DNA of 64,000 nt from JAOZHU01 sp964506435 (GTDB taxonomy: Archaea; Thermoproteota; Bathyarchaeia; Bathyarchaeales; Bathycorpusculaceae). Shown piece after piece: positions 50,574-58,660 of the stretch. Location: the NCBI GenBank assembly GCA_964506435.1, contig CAZDLK010000001.1, positions 99,174 to 163,173 of the forward strand. The letters are read 5' to 3'. Each line of letters starts with the position of its first letter. The first letter of the stretch is position 1. The notes beneath the pieces were generated by a model. It was not told the origin of the DNA and ran no database searches. It saw only the letters and a list, made by a program, of their open reading frames with translations. A program made the position numbers and the translations under genes.

Positions 50574-51284
50574 ATGAATAATGGTGCGGTTGCACGGAGA
50601 ATTATGAATAATAGAAGGAAGCTGTTAGCATTTGGAAGTGCTATTTTGGTAGTTTTAGTAGGATTAGAAGCATTTACTTTATGGTGTATGAACAAAGAAA
50701 GCGGTCAACATAGCCCTATTCGTGTCGCATGCGTTGGCGACAGCATCACCGAAGTTAGCGGCTATCCGTCCTATCTTCAAGTGCTGCTGGGTTCTCAGTA
50801 TTTGGTGGAGAACTTCGGCGTCAGCGGGGCAACAGTCTCACTTGATTCTTGGAAACCATACATGAACCAGTCTAAATTTGAAAGCGCAAAGGAATCCCAG
50901 CCTGACATAGTTGTTATTATTCTCGGGACAAACGATGGTCTCTATGGGCTTAATCAATACAATGAAAGCTTTGAGGACGACTATGCAGAGCTCATCACGC
51001 AGTTTCAACAGCTTGAAAGCAAGCCTCAAATTTGGATTGTGAAGCCACCGCCCATTTTCAGCAATAGTTACGATTTAAGCAGCGAATACTTCGCGCAGAC
51101 GATAATCTCTCAGATTGAAGAAGTAGCAAACAAAAAAAATTTACCCATAATTGACGCCTACAGCGCATTTGGCAATCACACAGAGTACTTCGAAGACGGC
51201 GTGCACCCTAACAGTCAGGGAGCCGCCCTGCTCGCTTCAGAGGTATACAACGCCATAACTGGACAAAATTCACGAACCACTTGA
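50574..51284 (+). CDS. Membrane-anchored SGNH/GDSL hydrolase
   Basis: A 236-residue esterase/lipase-like protein. An N-terminal membrane helix (LLAFGSAILVVLVGLEAFTLW) anchors it outside. SGNH blocks are all present: I VACVGDSITE (Ser), II Gly in NFGVSGAT, III GTNDG (Asn), V DGVHPNSQG (Asp-His). So it should be active on ester bonds of lipids or glycans. CTTTATAAAC at 50543-50552 lies about 25 bases before ATG 50574, suggesting a leaderless mRNA; this is why I prefer it to TTG 50565. It makes up cassette 6. Confidence 0.88.
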   Translation: MNNGAVARRIMNNRRKLLAFGSAILVVLVGLEAFTLWCMNKESGQHSPIRVACVGDSITEVSGYPSYLQVLLGSQYLVENFGVSGATVSLDSWKPYMNQSKFESAKESQPDIVVIILGTNDGLYGLNQYNESFEDDYAELITQFQQLESKPQIWIVKPPPIFSNSYDLSSEYFAQTIISQIEEVANKKNLPIIDAYSAFGNHTEYFEDGVHPNSQGAALLASEVYNAITGQNSRTT

Positions 51285-51356
51285 CTTGTGCTGAATTCAA
51301 TTCGTTAAAGTGGAAACGCTTTAAAACAAAACTTTGCAAGAGCACAGCACATAAAC

Positions 51357-51389
51357 GTTCGCGGGTTCAAATCTCAGCCCCTCGTATCA
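51357..51389 (+). repeat. tRNA-Leu 3'-end remnant 6
   Basis: GTTCGCGGGTTCAAATCTCA then GCCCCTCGTATCA matches tRNA-Leu(CAG) well through the variable-arm end and T arm (GTTCGxGGGTTCAAATC) and less well in the acceptor. CCA reads TCA. Direct orientation. It lies about 40 bases from the P-type ATPase stop. Confidence 0.8.
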
Positions 51390-51429
51390 AAAGATGCACC
51401 CCGAGCCTTTTCAGCTAGACTAAGCGGAG

Positions 51430-53988
51430 TTAAGTTGGGTGGCGTTTGAAAAACAAGTGTTTCACTGCTTCTACAATGAGGAAGTAGCAAGCAAGTATTC
51501 CGAAGATTATTGATAAGAACCACAGGGGCGGTTGCACAAATTCGAAGAGCACTCCAAAGGGCGAGTAAACAATGATGAGGGCTATTGAAGCAACGAGTAT
51601 TGAAGTCGCAGTTAGAAGTCTGCTGGGTCTTGATTTGTAAAACCTTCTCTTTGTCCTTATAGAGAACATTACGAGAATCTCAGACAGCACAGATTCAATG
51701 AACCAGCCCGTCCGGAAAAGTGCAGGATCAGCATTAAGCAGGTAAATCAAAGAGGAAATTGTAACGAAATCAAAAATAGAACTGATAAGGCCAAAGAACA
51801 GAGCGAATCTGGCTATTGACTGAATATCCCATTTTTTAGGTTTCCTCAAGTCTTCTTCGTCAAGGTTGTCTGTTGATATCGTAATAAGCGGAGCATCTGA
51901 GAGCAAATTGTTTAAGAGTATTTGCGAAGGCAACAGCGGTATAAAAGGAAGGAACAAAGACGCTACAGCCAACGTCAGCATATTCCCTAGGTTACCGCTT
52001 ATTGTATTCCTAATGTATTTTATCATGTTCCCAAATGCCTTTCTGCCCTCGGTAACTCCGTCAGCAATAACGTCCAAGCTTTTCTTAAGCAGAATAATTG
52101 ACGCTGCTTCCTTTGCAACTTGAACCCCTGAATCAACAGATATGCCCACATCAGCCAACTTTAAAGCAGGTGCATCGTTGACTCCGTCGCCTAAAAACCC
52201 GGTTACATGACCATTTTTCTTCAATGCACTAACTATAGCATATTTCTGTTCAGGGGTCACTCGACCGTAAACATCATTCACTTCCACGGCTTTCCGTAAT
52301 TCACCATCATCCATCTTTTCAAGGTCTACGCCTGTAATAACTTGCCCACCCGTAGCGATTCCTAACTTGCGGCAAACGTCTGCCGTTACTACAGGGTCAT
52401 CTCCACTCAGAATTTTGAGTTTTATACCCAAAGCCTTTAACCGCGATATCGCGGGAGCAGCATCTTCTTTCGGCGGATCAGAGAGAACAATTAATCCTGC
52501 AAACGTCAAGTTCGCTTCGTCTGCTACTGAATAAGCACTTTTTTCTTCGATATCCTTCAAGCCAAATGCTATTAGCCTAGCTCCAGCTTGCCGGTAGTTT
52601 TCAATTATTGAACTGACGCCAACTTTCGCCTCAACCATAGGTTGCGCAGTAACCTCATTACCAACAGAAACTGATATATCCAGAATTGCCTCAGGCGCAC
52701 CTTTTGAAATCAACAGTTGACGCTTGCCCACTGATACTACAACGCTCATTCGCCGTCTATTGTAACCGAACGGAATTTCACGGACCAGTTTGAAGGCAGC
52801 AAGGTTTTCTTCATTGAACCCTTTGGCGCGGGCAAAATCCCATATTGCAACATCAATTGGGTTGCCAAGAACCTTGTCGCCTTCAACTACTGCGGTGTTG
52901 CAGAGAAGCGCGTATTTGAGCAGATTCAAATCAAAATTGCCGTTAACGTCAACAACGCTTTGAACGACTACTTTGTTTTCAGTTAAAGTGCCAGTCTTGT
53001 CTGTACAAAGAATATCTGCGTCGCCGATGTCTTCGATTGCTTCTAGCCTCTTAACGACGACGTGCTTCCTAACTAATCGGAGAGCTCCGCCTGATAATAC
53101 AACACTGATTATCACTGGCAAAGCTTCAGGTATAATCCCTACCGCTAACGCCAAAGCAAATATCAGTGAATCTATGACGCCGTGATTTAGAATCGAGTTA
53201 ACCAAGAACACGAAGACTGTGAGCACCACTATCATTTTAACAAGGAAATTCCCAAAACGGGCAATGTTTTTTTGAAAATCAGTCTTAGGAGGCAGTAACC
53301 CAAGCTTGGTTGCGACATGACCAAAGTAAGAGTTTTTACCAGTGGCCACAACTACTCCTCTGCCTGACCCATTTGACACAGTTGAACCCATTAGCGCCGT
53401 ATTCAACAGTTGATGTGGAAGTGGCATGTCGATTTCCACAGGCGCGGTGTTCTTGTCGATTGGGGTTGATTCGCCTGTTAGCACTGACTCGTTTGTTTGA
53501 AAATCATCAACGTCCAATAACCTTACGTCTGCTGGAACAACATCGCCGATGGATAAGTAGACAATGTCACCTGTAACTATTTTTCTAGCGTCAACTGATG
53601 TTTTCTTTCCGTTTCGTACAACTGTGGCGTTGTAAGACAAGTATTTTCTTAGCTCGTCTACTGCTCTTTCCGATTTGTGCTCCAGTGTGAAGCCTAACAG
53701 GGCGTTGACAAGCATGATTACAATTATTATCATCGCCTCAGTGATTTCCCCTAATGCGGCTGATAGCGCTGAGGCGAAAATGAGTACGTAAACCAGAGGA
53801 TTCTTGAACTGAGATAATAGTATGCTTAAAGAAGTTCTGCGGCCAGCGGATGGGACTTCATTTAAACCGTATTCCTCAAGTCTGCGGACGGCTTCATCGT
53901 CGTTAAGTCCATTTTCGGACGTGTTTAACTGTGAAAGAAGAACTTCTTTCTGCAGTTTCCAATAGTTTATGTCTTTAAGTGTGGACAT
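51430..53988 (-). CDS. P-type cation ATPase, MgtA-like (P3B)
   Basis: An 852-residue transporter. The A domain has LTGESTPIDK; the P domain has DKTGTLTENK, with the phosphorylated Asp, and GFLGDGVNDAPALKLADVGISV; the membrane site in helix 4 is AVGIIPEALPVI, and GNLGNMLTLAVASLFLPFIPLLPSQILLNN in helix 5-6 is the P3B (MgtA/MgtB) signature. N-terminal ENGLNDDEAVRRLEEYGLNEV fits. About ten membrane segments. It probably imports Mg2+ or Ni2+. It stands alone in cassette 7. No Mg-sensing leader is apparent upstream of the ATG at 53988. Confidence 0.93.
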   Translation of the reverse strand: MSTLKDINYWKLQKEVLLSQLNTSENGLNDDEAVRRLEEYGLNEVPSAGRRTSLSILLSQFKNPLVYVLIFASALSAALGEITEAMIIIVIMLVNALLGFTLEHKSERAVDELRKYLSYNATVVRNGKKTSVDARKIVTGDIVYLSIGDVVPADVRLLDVDDFQTNESVLTGESTPIDKNTAPVEIDMPLPHQLLNTALMGSTVSNGSGRGVVVATGKNSYFGHVATKLGLLPPKTDFQKNIARFGNFLVKMIVVLTVFVFLVNSILNHGVIDSLIFALALAVGIIPEALPVIISVVLSGGALRLVRKHVVVKRLEAIEDIGDADILCTDKTGTLTENKVVVQSVVDVNGNFDLNLLKYALLCNTAVVEGDKVLGNPIDVAIWDFARAKGFNEENLAAFKLVREIPFGYNRRRMSVVVSVGKRQLLISKGAPEAILDISVSVGNEVTAQPMVEAKVGVSSIIENYRQAGARLIAFGLKDIEEKSAYSVADEANLTFAGLIVLSDPPKEDAAPAISRLKALGIKLKILSGDDPVVTADVCRKLGIATGGQVITGVDLEKMDDGELRKAVEVNDVYGRVTPEQKYAIVSALKKNGHVTGFLGDGVNDAPALKLADVGISVDSGVQVAKEAASIILLKKSLDVIADGVTEGRKAFGNMIKYIRNTISGNLGNMLTLAVASLFLPFIPLLPSQILLNNLLSDAPLITISTDNLDEEDLRKPKKWDIQSIARFALFFGLISSIFDFVTISSLIYLLNADPALFRTGWFIESVLSEILVMFSIRTKRRFYKSRPSRLLTATSILVASIALIIVYSPFGVLFEFVQPPLWFLSIIFGILACYFLIVEAVKHLFFKRHPT

Positions 53989-54134
53989 AAATTCTTGACT
54001 TCGGATTTGCTGAAATCAAATAAGCGTTATTGTTCTGTTTTACTCTTAAGTTTTCTCAAGTTAAAGCAACCTTAAAATCGTAATGTCAACCAAACGTTTT
54101 TTGCGGCCAATAATTCACAATGCCTAACTTGGGT

Positions 54135-54162
54135 TTCGGTTCAAATCTCTGCAGTTGCACCA
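54135..54162 (+). repeat. tRNA-Leu 3'-end remnant 7 (most decayed)
   Basis: TTCGGTTCAAATCTCTGCAG then TTGCACCA keeps GGTTCAAATC and the terminal TGCACCA of tRNA-Leu(CAG), about 19 of 28 positions in an ungapped comparison. It is the last recognisable fragment and marks the right end of the cassette region. Direct orientation. Confidence 0.65.
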
Positions 54163-54270
54163 AAAATGCATCAAACCCATCTGTTTTTCTGCAGCGTAGC
54201 TTTTTGGCATAAACAGTGATTAACTTTTAAATAAACAGGCATCCACTATAAGGGCTTGCGGTGACTATGG

Positions 54271-54648
54271 ATGGCTTACTTGCGGAAAGAACAAGACACG
54301 GTAGAAATAGACTACGCCATAGACAAAGTTTGGAAAGCGATTCCTAAAGCGCTTAAAGACATAGCCTACGTCACAGAGCAAGTTGACAAAACAAAACACA
54401 GCGTTAAAGCAAATACCCCAAAAGGCTTAGTGTCATGGGGTTCAGCGCTTCAAATCGACGTAACCAGCGTAAACGAGAAAACCACAAGAGTCACAGTTAC
54501 AGCGGAAACACCCTTCACAACAATCACAGCGTTAATTGACTTTGGACGAGCACGACGACGCATCGACCTTTTCTTCACGGCACTGGCAAAACAGTTAAAC
54601 CTCAAACCGCCCGCACCGGACTCTTCCGCGGATGCCAAAGCGAAATGA
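54271..54648 (+). CDS. Small SRPBCC-like hypothetical protein
   Basis: A 125-residue soluble protein. The pattern VEIDYAIDKVWKAIPKALKDI, then strands VKANTPKGLVSWGSALQIDVTSV and TRVTVTAETPF, then a C-terminal helix (RRRIDLFFTALAKQLNL) is that of a START/SRPBCC-type helix-grip protein. The ligand is unknown. TTTTAAATA at 54227-54235 is a likely TATA box. It is the first gene to the right of the cassette region and points towards the convergent ABC operon. Confidence 0.6.
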   Translation: MAYLRKEQDTVEIDYAIDKVWKAIPKALKDIAYVTEQVDKTKHSVKANTPKGLVSWGSALQIDVTSVNEKTTRVTVTAETPFTTITALIDFGRARRRIDLFFTALAKQLNLKPPAPDSSADAKAK

Positions 54649-54680
54649 GCGGGTACCTCACTTCTCTGCACTTTGATTTT

Positions 54681-55640
54681 TTATTCAAGTATTTGTGCTC
54701 GCCTGAGGGCATACCACGTGATGAACAGGAAAACGAAGATGTACACCAACGCTACACCAAGCGACCTCAAAGCCACAACCGAAATGGACTCCGTGTACAC
54801 CAGCGTCTGCGTTATCTGAGGCTGCTCCATTGTGCCCTGCAGCTCTATGTTTGTCTTGGTGAAATTCACGTTCGCCGAAGGATAAAGCACGCAGTTAATC
54901 AGGTTTGTGCCGATGTTATCTGGTCCACCGCCGATTGACAAAGCCCCCTGTGTGGTGTTGATGGTTCCGCCTGCGCCGCTTCCTGGAACACAGTTTAGGG
55001 CAACTGAAGGACCTGCAAACGCCGAAACTATGGGTACGGCAATGAGCAAAGCCATGAATAAACCGAAGGCTACAAGGGCTGAGATCAGCGTGTTCTTCGA
55101 CAGCGCCCCCACCGTTAGGATTATTGATATCCAGATGAAAGTTGTTATGACGTTTCCCAGCAGTCCAAGCGGCACCAGATGGAGATTGTTCTGGCCGCCG
55201 TAGATGGCAGTGCCTCCGATGATGATGTACACGTAGAACAATGTGTAGGTTACCAAAATTATGATGAAAGCTGCAAAGAGTTTACCCAGAAAAACCATTG
55301 TTCTCGACACTGGCTTCGTCAGCAAAGGCACTATTGTGCCGCTTTCAAACTCGCTTGATATGCTATTCATGGCGGTTGCGAGCGCGAAAAGAAAAAGCCC
55401 GAAAGCTGGAATGCTGTATGTGACCACGTAATCAGGGTTTGAAGTTAACGTTTGCCCAGTTGCGCTGCTGAGGATAGGCGGCAAGAACAACGCTACGGAG
55501 GAGATAACGAAACCGAGGATAACGATGCCTATGAACTTCTTCTTTCGGATGTTCCACAGCATTTCGTATCTTACAACTGCCCAGAAACGGCTGAACCAGC
55601 TGGGACGCACCCTTGACACCCTCTGCGTATTCTCGGTCAC
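54681..55640 (-). CDS. ABC-2 type transporter permease
   Basis: A 319-residue permease with six membrane segments. EMLWNIRKKKFIGIVILGFVI near the start, EFESGTIVPLLTKPVSRTMVFLGKLFAAF and, after the second helix pair, a large outside loop (about 205-270, SFAGPSVALNCVPGSGAGGTINTTQGAL) between the last helices. This loop is longer than in drug exporters and resembles the Na+ or copper-type (NosY-like) group. It overlaps the ATPase stop by four bases. Confidence 0.86.
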   Translation of the reverse strand: MTENTQRVSRVRPSWFSRFWAVVRYEMLWNIRKKKFIGIVILGFVISSVALFLPPILSSATGQTLTSNPDYVVTYSIPAFGLFLFALATAMNSISSEFESGTIVPLLTKPVSRTMVFLGKLFAAFIIILVTYTLFYVYIIIGGTAIYGGQNNLHLVPLGLLGNVITTFIWISIILTVGALSKNTLISALVAFGLFMALLIAVPIVSAFAGPSVALNCVPGSGAGGTINTTQGALSIGGGPDNIGTNLINCVLYPSANVNFTKTNIELQGTMEQPQITQTLVYTESISVVALRSLGVALVYIFVFLFITWYALRRAQILE

Positions 55641-56584
55641 TGTGCCTTGCCTCCTTTGTCCTTGCTGACTAATTGCATAAACACGTCCTCGAGGTTTGAC
55701 CCCTTCATGCTCATGCCCACGATGACTCCGCCAGCCTTCGTTATTGTCTCGGACACTTGGATTCGCACATCCTCATGGGATGCCACATGAATACTCAATG
55801 CGTTGCCTATTTGCCCCACGTTTGCCACAAAAGGCAGGCTCTGTAGGGCTTGGACAACAGCGTCTGATATTCTGGCTACTTCAACGTGAATAAACGCTGG
55901 TCCCGTAAGCATGCTTGAAACGTTTTGAAGCGTGTCGGAGGCAAGCATTGTGCCGCGGTTAATTATGGTTACGTGAGTGCAAATCTGTTCCACCTCATAA
56001 AGCAAATGTGAAGAGACGAAAACTGTCATGCCTTCCTTGGAGATGTTTTTCACGAGTTCGCGCACTTCCACCATGCCTACAGGGTCTAAGCCGAGGCTCG
56101 GTTCGTCTAAAATGACGAGTTCAGGGTTGTTCAGTAAAGCCTGAGCTATGCCGATGCGCTGTTGCATGCCTTTGCTGTATTTGCCGATGAGGTCGTTTTC
56201 TCTGCCTTTAAGTCCTACCATTTCGATTAGTTTGGGTATCTGCTCCATGCGTTGCTGTTTGGTCATGCCGTACATTCGGCCATAAGTGTCCAAGAGTTCA
56301 GCGCCCTTCAAATGCTTAGGGAACTTGGGGAGTTCAGGCATATAGCCAATGTTCAACCTGACATCGGGCATGTCGCCGTGCACTTCTTGCCCGAGGACTT
56401 TAACCGTGCCTTCATTAGGCTTTAACAGTCCCACCAAAACTTTTATTGTTGTAGTTTTTCCCGCCCCGTTAGGGCCTAAAAAACCGTGGATCGTGTTCCG
56501 CTCAACCTTCAAGTCAAGCTTGTCCACTGCGATTAAAGAACCGTAAGTCTCAGTTAAGCCCACAGTCTCTATAGCCAAGTCCAT
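55637..56584 (-). CDS. ABC transporter ATP-binding protein
   Basis: A 315-residue ATPase: Walker A GPNGAGKTTTIKVL, signature KYSKGMQQRIGIAQAL, Walker B LVILDEPSLGLDPVG, H-loop FVSSHLLYEVEQI. The N-terminal LTETYGSLIAVDKLDL has Glu where Lys is usual (LTKxYG). C-terminal exporter-type domain ends SNLEDVFMQLV. It is the first gene of the two-gene exporter operon and divergent from rubrerythrin. Confidence 0.92.
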   Translation of the reverse strand: MDLAIETVGLTETYGSLIAVDKLDLKVERNTIHGFLGPNGAGKTTTIKVLVGLLKPNEGTVKVLGQEVHGDMPDVRLNIGYMPELPKFPKHLKGAELLDTYGRMYGMTKQQRMEQIPKLIEMVGLKGRENDLIGKYSKGMQQRIGIAQALLNNPELVILDEPSLGLDPVGMVEVRELVKNISKEGMTVFVSSHLLYEVEQICTHVTIINRGTMLASDTLQNVSSMLTGPAFIHVEVARISDAVVQALQSLPFVANVGQIGNALSIHVASHEDVRIQVSETITKAGGVIVGMSMKGSNLEDVFMQLVSKDKGGKAQ

Positions 56585-56682
56585 TTAAGAAAACCTGAAT
56601 TACTATTTTAACGCAGAATATATAAGCGTTCGAGAACCCTTTTATTTTTCCGCGCAAACTACTATAATGTTAAAGGTGAAAC

Positions 56683-57261
56683 TTGTTTATGGAATTTAAA
56701 GGCAGCCAAACAGAAAAGCACCTGCTAGAAGCGTTCGCAGGCGAATCCCAAGCAAGAAACAGATACACGTTCTTTGCAAGCGCAGCCAAAAAAGAAGGCT
56801 ACGAGCAAATAGCCGCTATCTTCGAGGAAACCGCTGAAAACGAGAAGGAACACGCTAAGCTATTCTTCAAGCACCTTCAAGGCGGTATGGTGGAGATAAC
56901 TGCTGCTTACCCCGCAGGCGTAATCGGCTCAACAGCGGAAAACCTGAAAGCCGCCGCTGAAGGAGAAAAAATGGAGTGGGGCACGCTTTACCCGAACTTC
57001 GCGGAAATAGCTGAAAAAGAAGGCTTCAATGAAGTAGCCCGAACCTTCCGAGCTGTTGCTAAAGTGGAAGCGTACCATGAAAGACGCTACAGAAAACTCT
57101 TGGAGAACATGACGAAAGGCAAAGTGTTCAAGAAAGACGCTGCAATCAAGTGGAAGTGCAGAAACTGCGGCTACGTTTTCGAAGGCACTGAAGTACCAGA
57201 TAAATGTCCAGTTTGCAATCACCCGCAAAGCTACTTTGAAGTGTGGTGCGAAAACTACTAA
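56683..57261 (+). CDS. rbr: Rubrerythrin
   Basis: A peroxide-reducing di-iron protein of about 190 residues that protects anaerobes. The ferritin-like part has the metal-binding Glu/His residues in LLEAFAGESQARNRYTFFA, FEETAENEKEHAKLFF, FAEIAEKEGFNEVARTF and KVEAYHERRYRKLL. The C-terminal rubredoxin-like domain binds iron with CRNCGYVFEG and CPVCNHPQ. CTTTTATTTTTCC at 56638-56650 is the likely TATA box. ATG 56689 (MEFKGSQ) is an alternative start. It indicates an anaerobic lifestyle with oxygen defence. Confidence 0.96.
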   Translation: MFMEFKGSQTEKHLLEAFAGESQARNRYTFFASAAKKEGYEQIAAIFEETAENEKEHAKLFFKHLQGGMVEITAAYPAGVIGSTAENLKAAAEGEKMEWGTLYPNFAEIAEKEGFNEVARTFRAVAKVEAYHERRYRKLLENMTKGKVFKKDAAIKWKCRNCGYVFEGTEVPDKCPVCNHPQSYFEVWCENY

Positions 57262-57310
57262 CCGCTCAATTTACCCTTTTTCTGTTTTAAACTCGCTTGT
57301 GTTGTAGCAG

Positions 57311-58036
57311 CTATTTTACAGTGAAGTAGACGCGCCTCTGCGTCTTGCCTTTATTTTCAATCTTAACTAAGCTTATCGCGCCTATTTCACGGGTATTTCC
57401 AACGTGTGGACCGCCATCAGCCTGCACATCTATGCCTGGAATCTCTACTATGCGCAGTTCCGTCACTTGCGGCGGCATCCGCTCAGCCAACTTCACAATG
57501 CCAGGCATCTTCAAGGCTTCAGCTCGCTCCAGAAAATACATTTTCAACGCCACAGCCTTGCCTACTTCGCTGTTTGCTTTTGCCACAGCATCCTCGAAGA
57601 CTTCGCGGTCAGTTCTCGGCAAGTTAAAATCCAGTTTTGCCTGTTCGCAGTCCACTTGTCCGCCCGTTATCAACGCGCTGTAGTCACGGTACATTATAGC
57701 TGCAAGCAGATGTGCCGCTGTGTGCAGACGCATCAGTCTGTGTCTTCTTTCCCAGTCCAGCGTGCCCTTCACCGCATCGCCCACGTTCAAATCGTCAGCA
57801 ACGTCGAGAACATGCGTTATCTCTTTTGTTTCCCTGTTTATCTCCACGCGCAAAACCCGATGCATCGTTGTGCCTTTTGTTATGTAGCCTGTGTCGTGGG
57901 CTACGCCGCCCGTCAACGGGTGAAAAGCCGTCTGGTTGAGAACCACGTTGCATCCGGTTACGTTTTGGATTTTGGCTTCGAACGCCTTTTGGTAGCTGTC
58001 ATAGAGGTAAAGCTGCTTGGTTTCCATAGCGTACAT
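57311..58036 (-). CDS. alaX: Free-standing alanyl-tRNA editing protein AlaX
   Basis: It removes Ser or Gly wrongly attached to tRNA-Ala. The 241 residues have the editing-site HTAAH in MRLHTAAHLLAAIMYRD near 101 and the second half DGGPHVGNTREIGAISL near 210, which together bind zinc, plus an N-terminal glycine-rich-loop region (FHPLTGGVAHDTGYI). This is the AlaX-M size class. The ATG at 58036 or METKQL at 58027 can serve as start. It works beside the editing domain of alaS. Confidence 0.93.
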   Translation of the reverse strand: MYAMETKQLYLYDSYQKAFEAKIQNVTGCNVVLNQTAFHPLTGGVAHDTGYITKGTTMHRVLRVEINRETKEITHVLDVADDLNVGDAVKGTLDWERRHRLMRLHTAAHLLAAIMYRDYSALITGGQVDCEQAKLDFNLPRTDREVFEDAVAKANSEVGKAVALKMYFLERAEALKMPGIVKLAERMPPQVTELRIVEIPGIDVQADGGPHVGNTREIGAISLVKIENKGKTQRRVYFTVK

Positions 58037-58079
58037 TTTAAGGAAGTTGCCTATATCACTTCGCTTGCACCTGTGCGCT

Positions 58080-58523
58080 TCAGCGGAATCTGCGGTAAAG
58101 CCCTATCAACTCGCCTTTTGCTAGCACGTGACTCTGCATTGCTTTTTCCACGTCCTTCTTAGTGGAGTTCTGGCTTAGTTTGAGCATGGCGTCTAAAGCG
58201 TAGAGTTTAAAGAAGTACCTATGAGTCCCGCTTGGAGGACAAGGTCCACCATACGAGTGCTGGCGGTCAGTGGTTAATCCTTCGGTTCCTGGCACGGTGT
58301 TCTCAGCTATTTTGTCCGTAGGCGGAATGTTCCACACGACCCAGTGGTCCCAAGTACCCATGGGCGCGTCAGGGTCATCAACAATCAGCACCAAACTTTT
58401 TGTTTCTTCAGGTATGCCTTCAATTTTTAACGGCGGGTTTACGTCGTCGCCGTCGCAAGTATACTTCGCGGGAATAAGCGCGTTGTTTTCAAACACAGGG
58501 CTGCTTATGGACAACGTTTTCAT
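58080..58523 (-). CDS. YbhB/YbcL family PEBP-like protein
   Basis: A 147-residue phosphatidylethanolamine-binding-like protein. Signatures: IPAKYTCDGDDVNPPLKI, LVLIVDDPDAPMGTWDHWVVWNIPP and YGGPCPPSGTHRYFFKLYALD, which form the anion pocket. It has no signal peptide. The role in prokaryotes is unclear. It lies upstream of alaX on the same strand, 43 bases away, and has an AGGAGG-like ribosome site just before the ATG. Confidence 0.95.
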   Translation of the reverse strand: MKTLSISSPVFENNALIPAKYTCDGDDVNPPLKIEGIPEETKSLVLIVDDPDAPMGTWDHWVVWNIPPTDKIAENTVPGTEGLTTDRQHSYGGPCPPSGTHRYFFKLYALDAMLKLSQNSTKKDVEKAMQSHVLAKGELIGLYRRFR

Positions 58524-58660
58524 GAATGTATCCTCCTAAAATTTTTCCCATGTGTGAATGAGCAGTGCAGAATAAAAGAGTTATCGAGCCGTCCAAGTAC
58601 ATCTGCAAAATACGTCACAAAAAAGGAAAAAAGGGAAGTTTTTCTTGGGAACACTCTGCG

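Noticed and set aside
38672..54162. Integrase, split integrase or viral genes that would make this a standard provirus
   Set aside because: I checked the genes next to every tRNA fragment; none resembles a tyrosine or serine recombinase, replication protein or virion gene.
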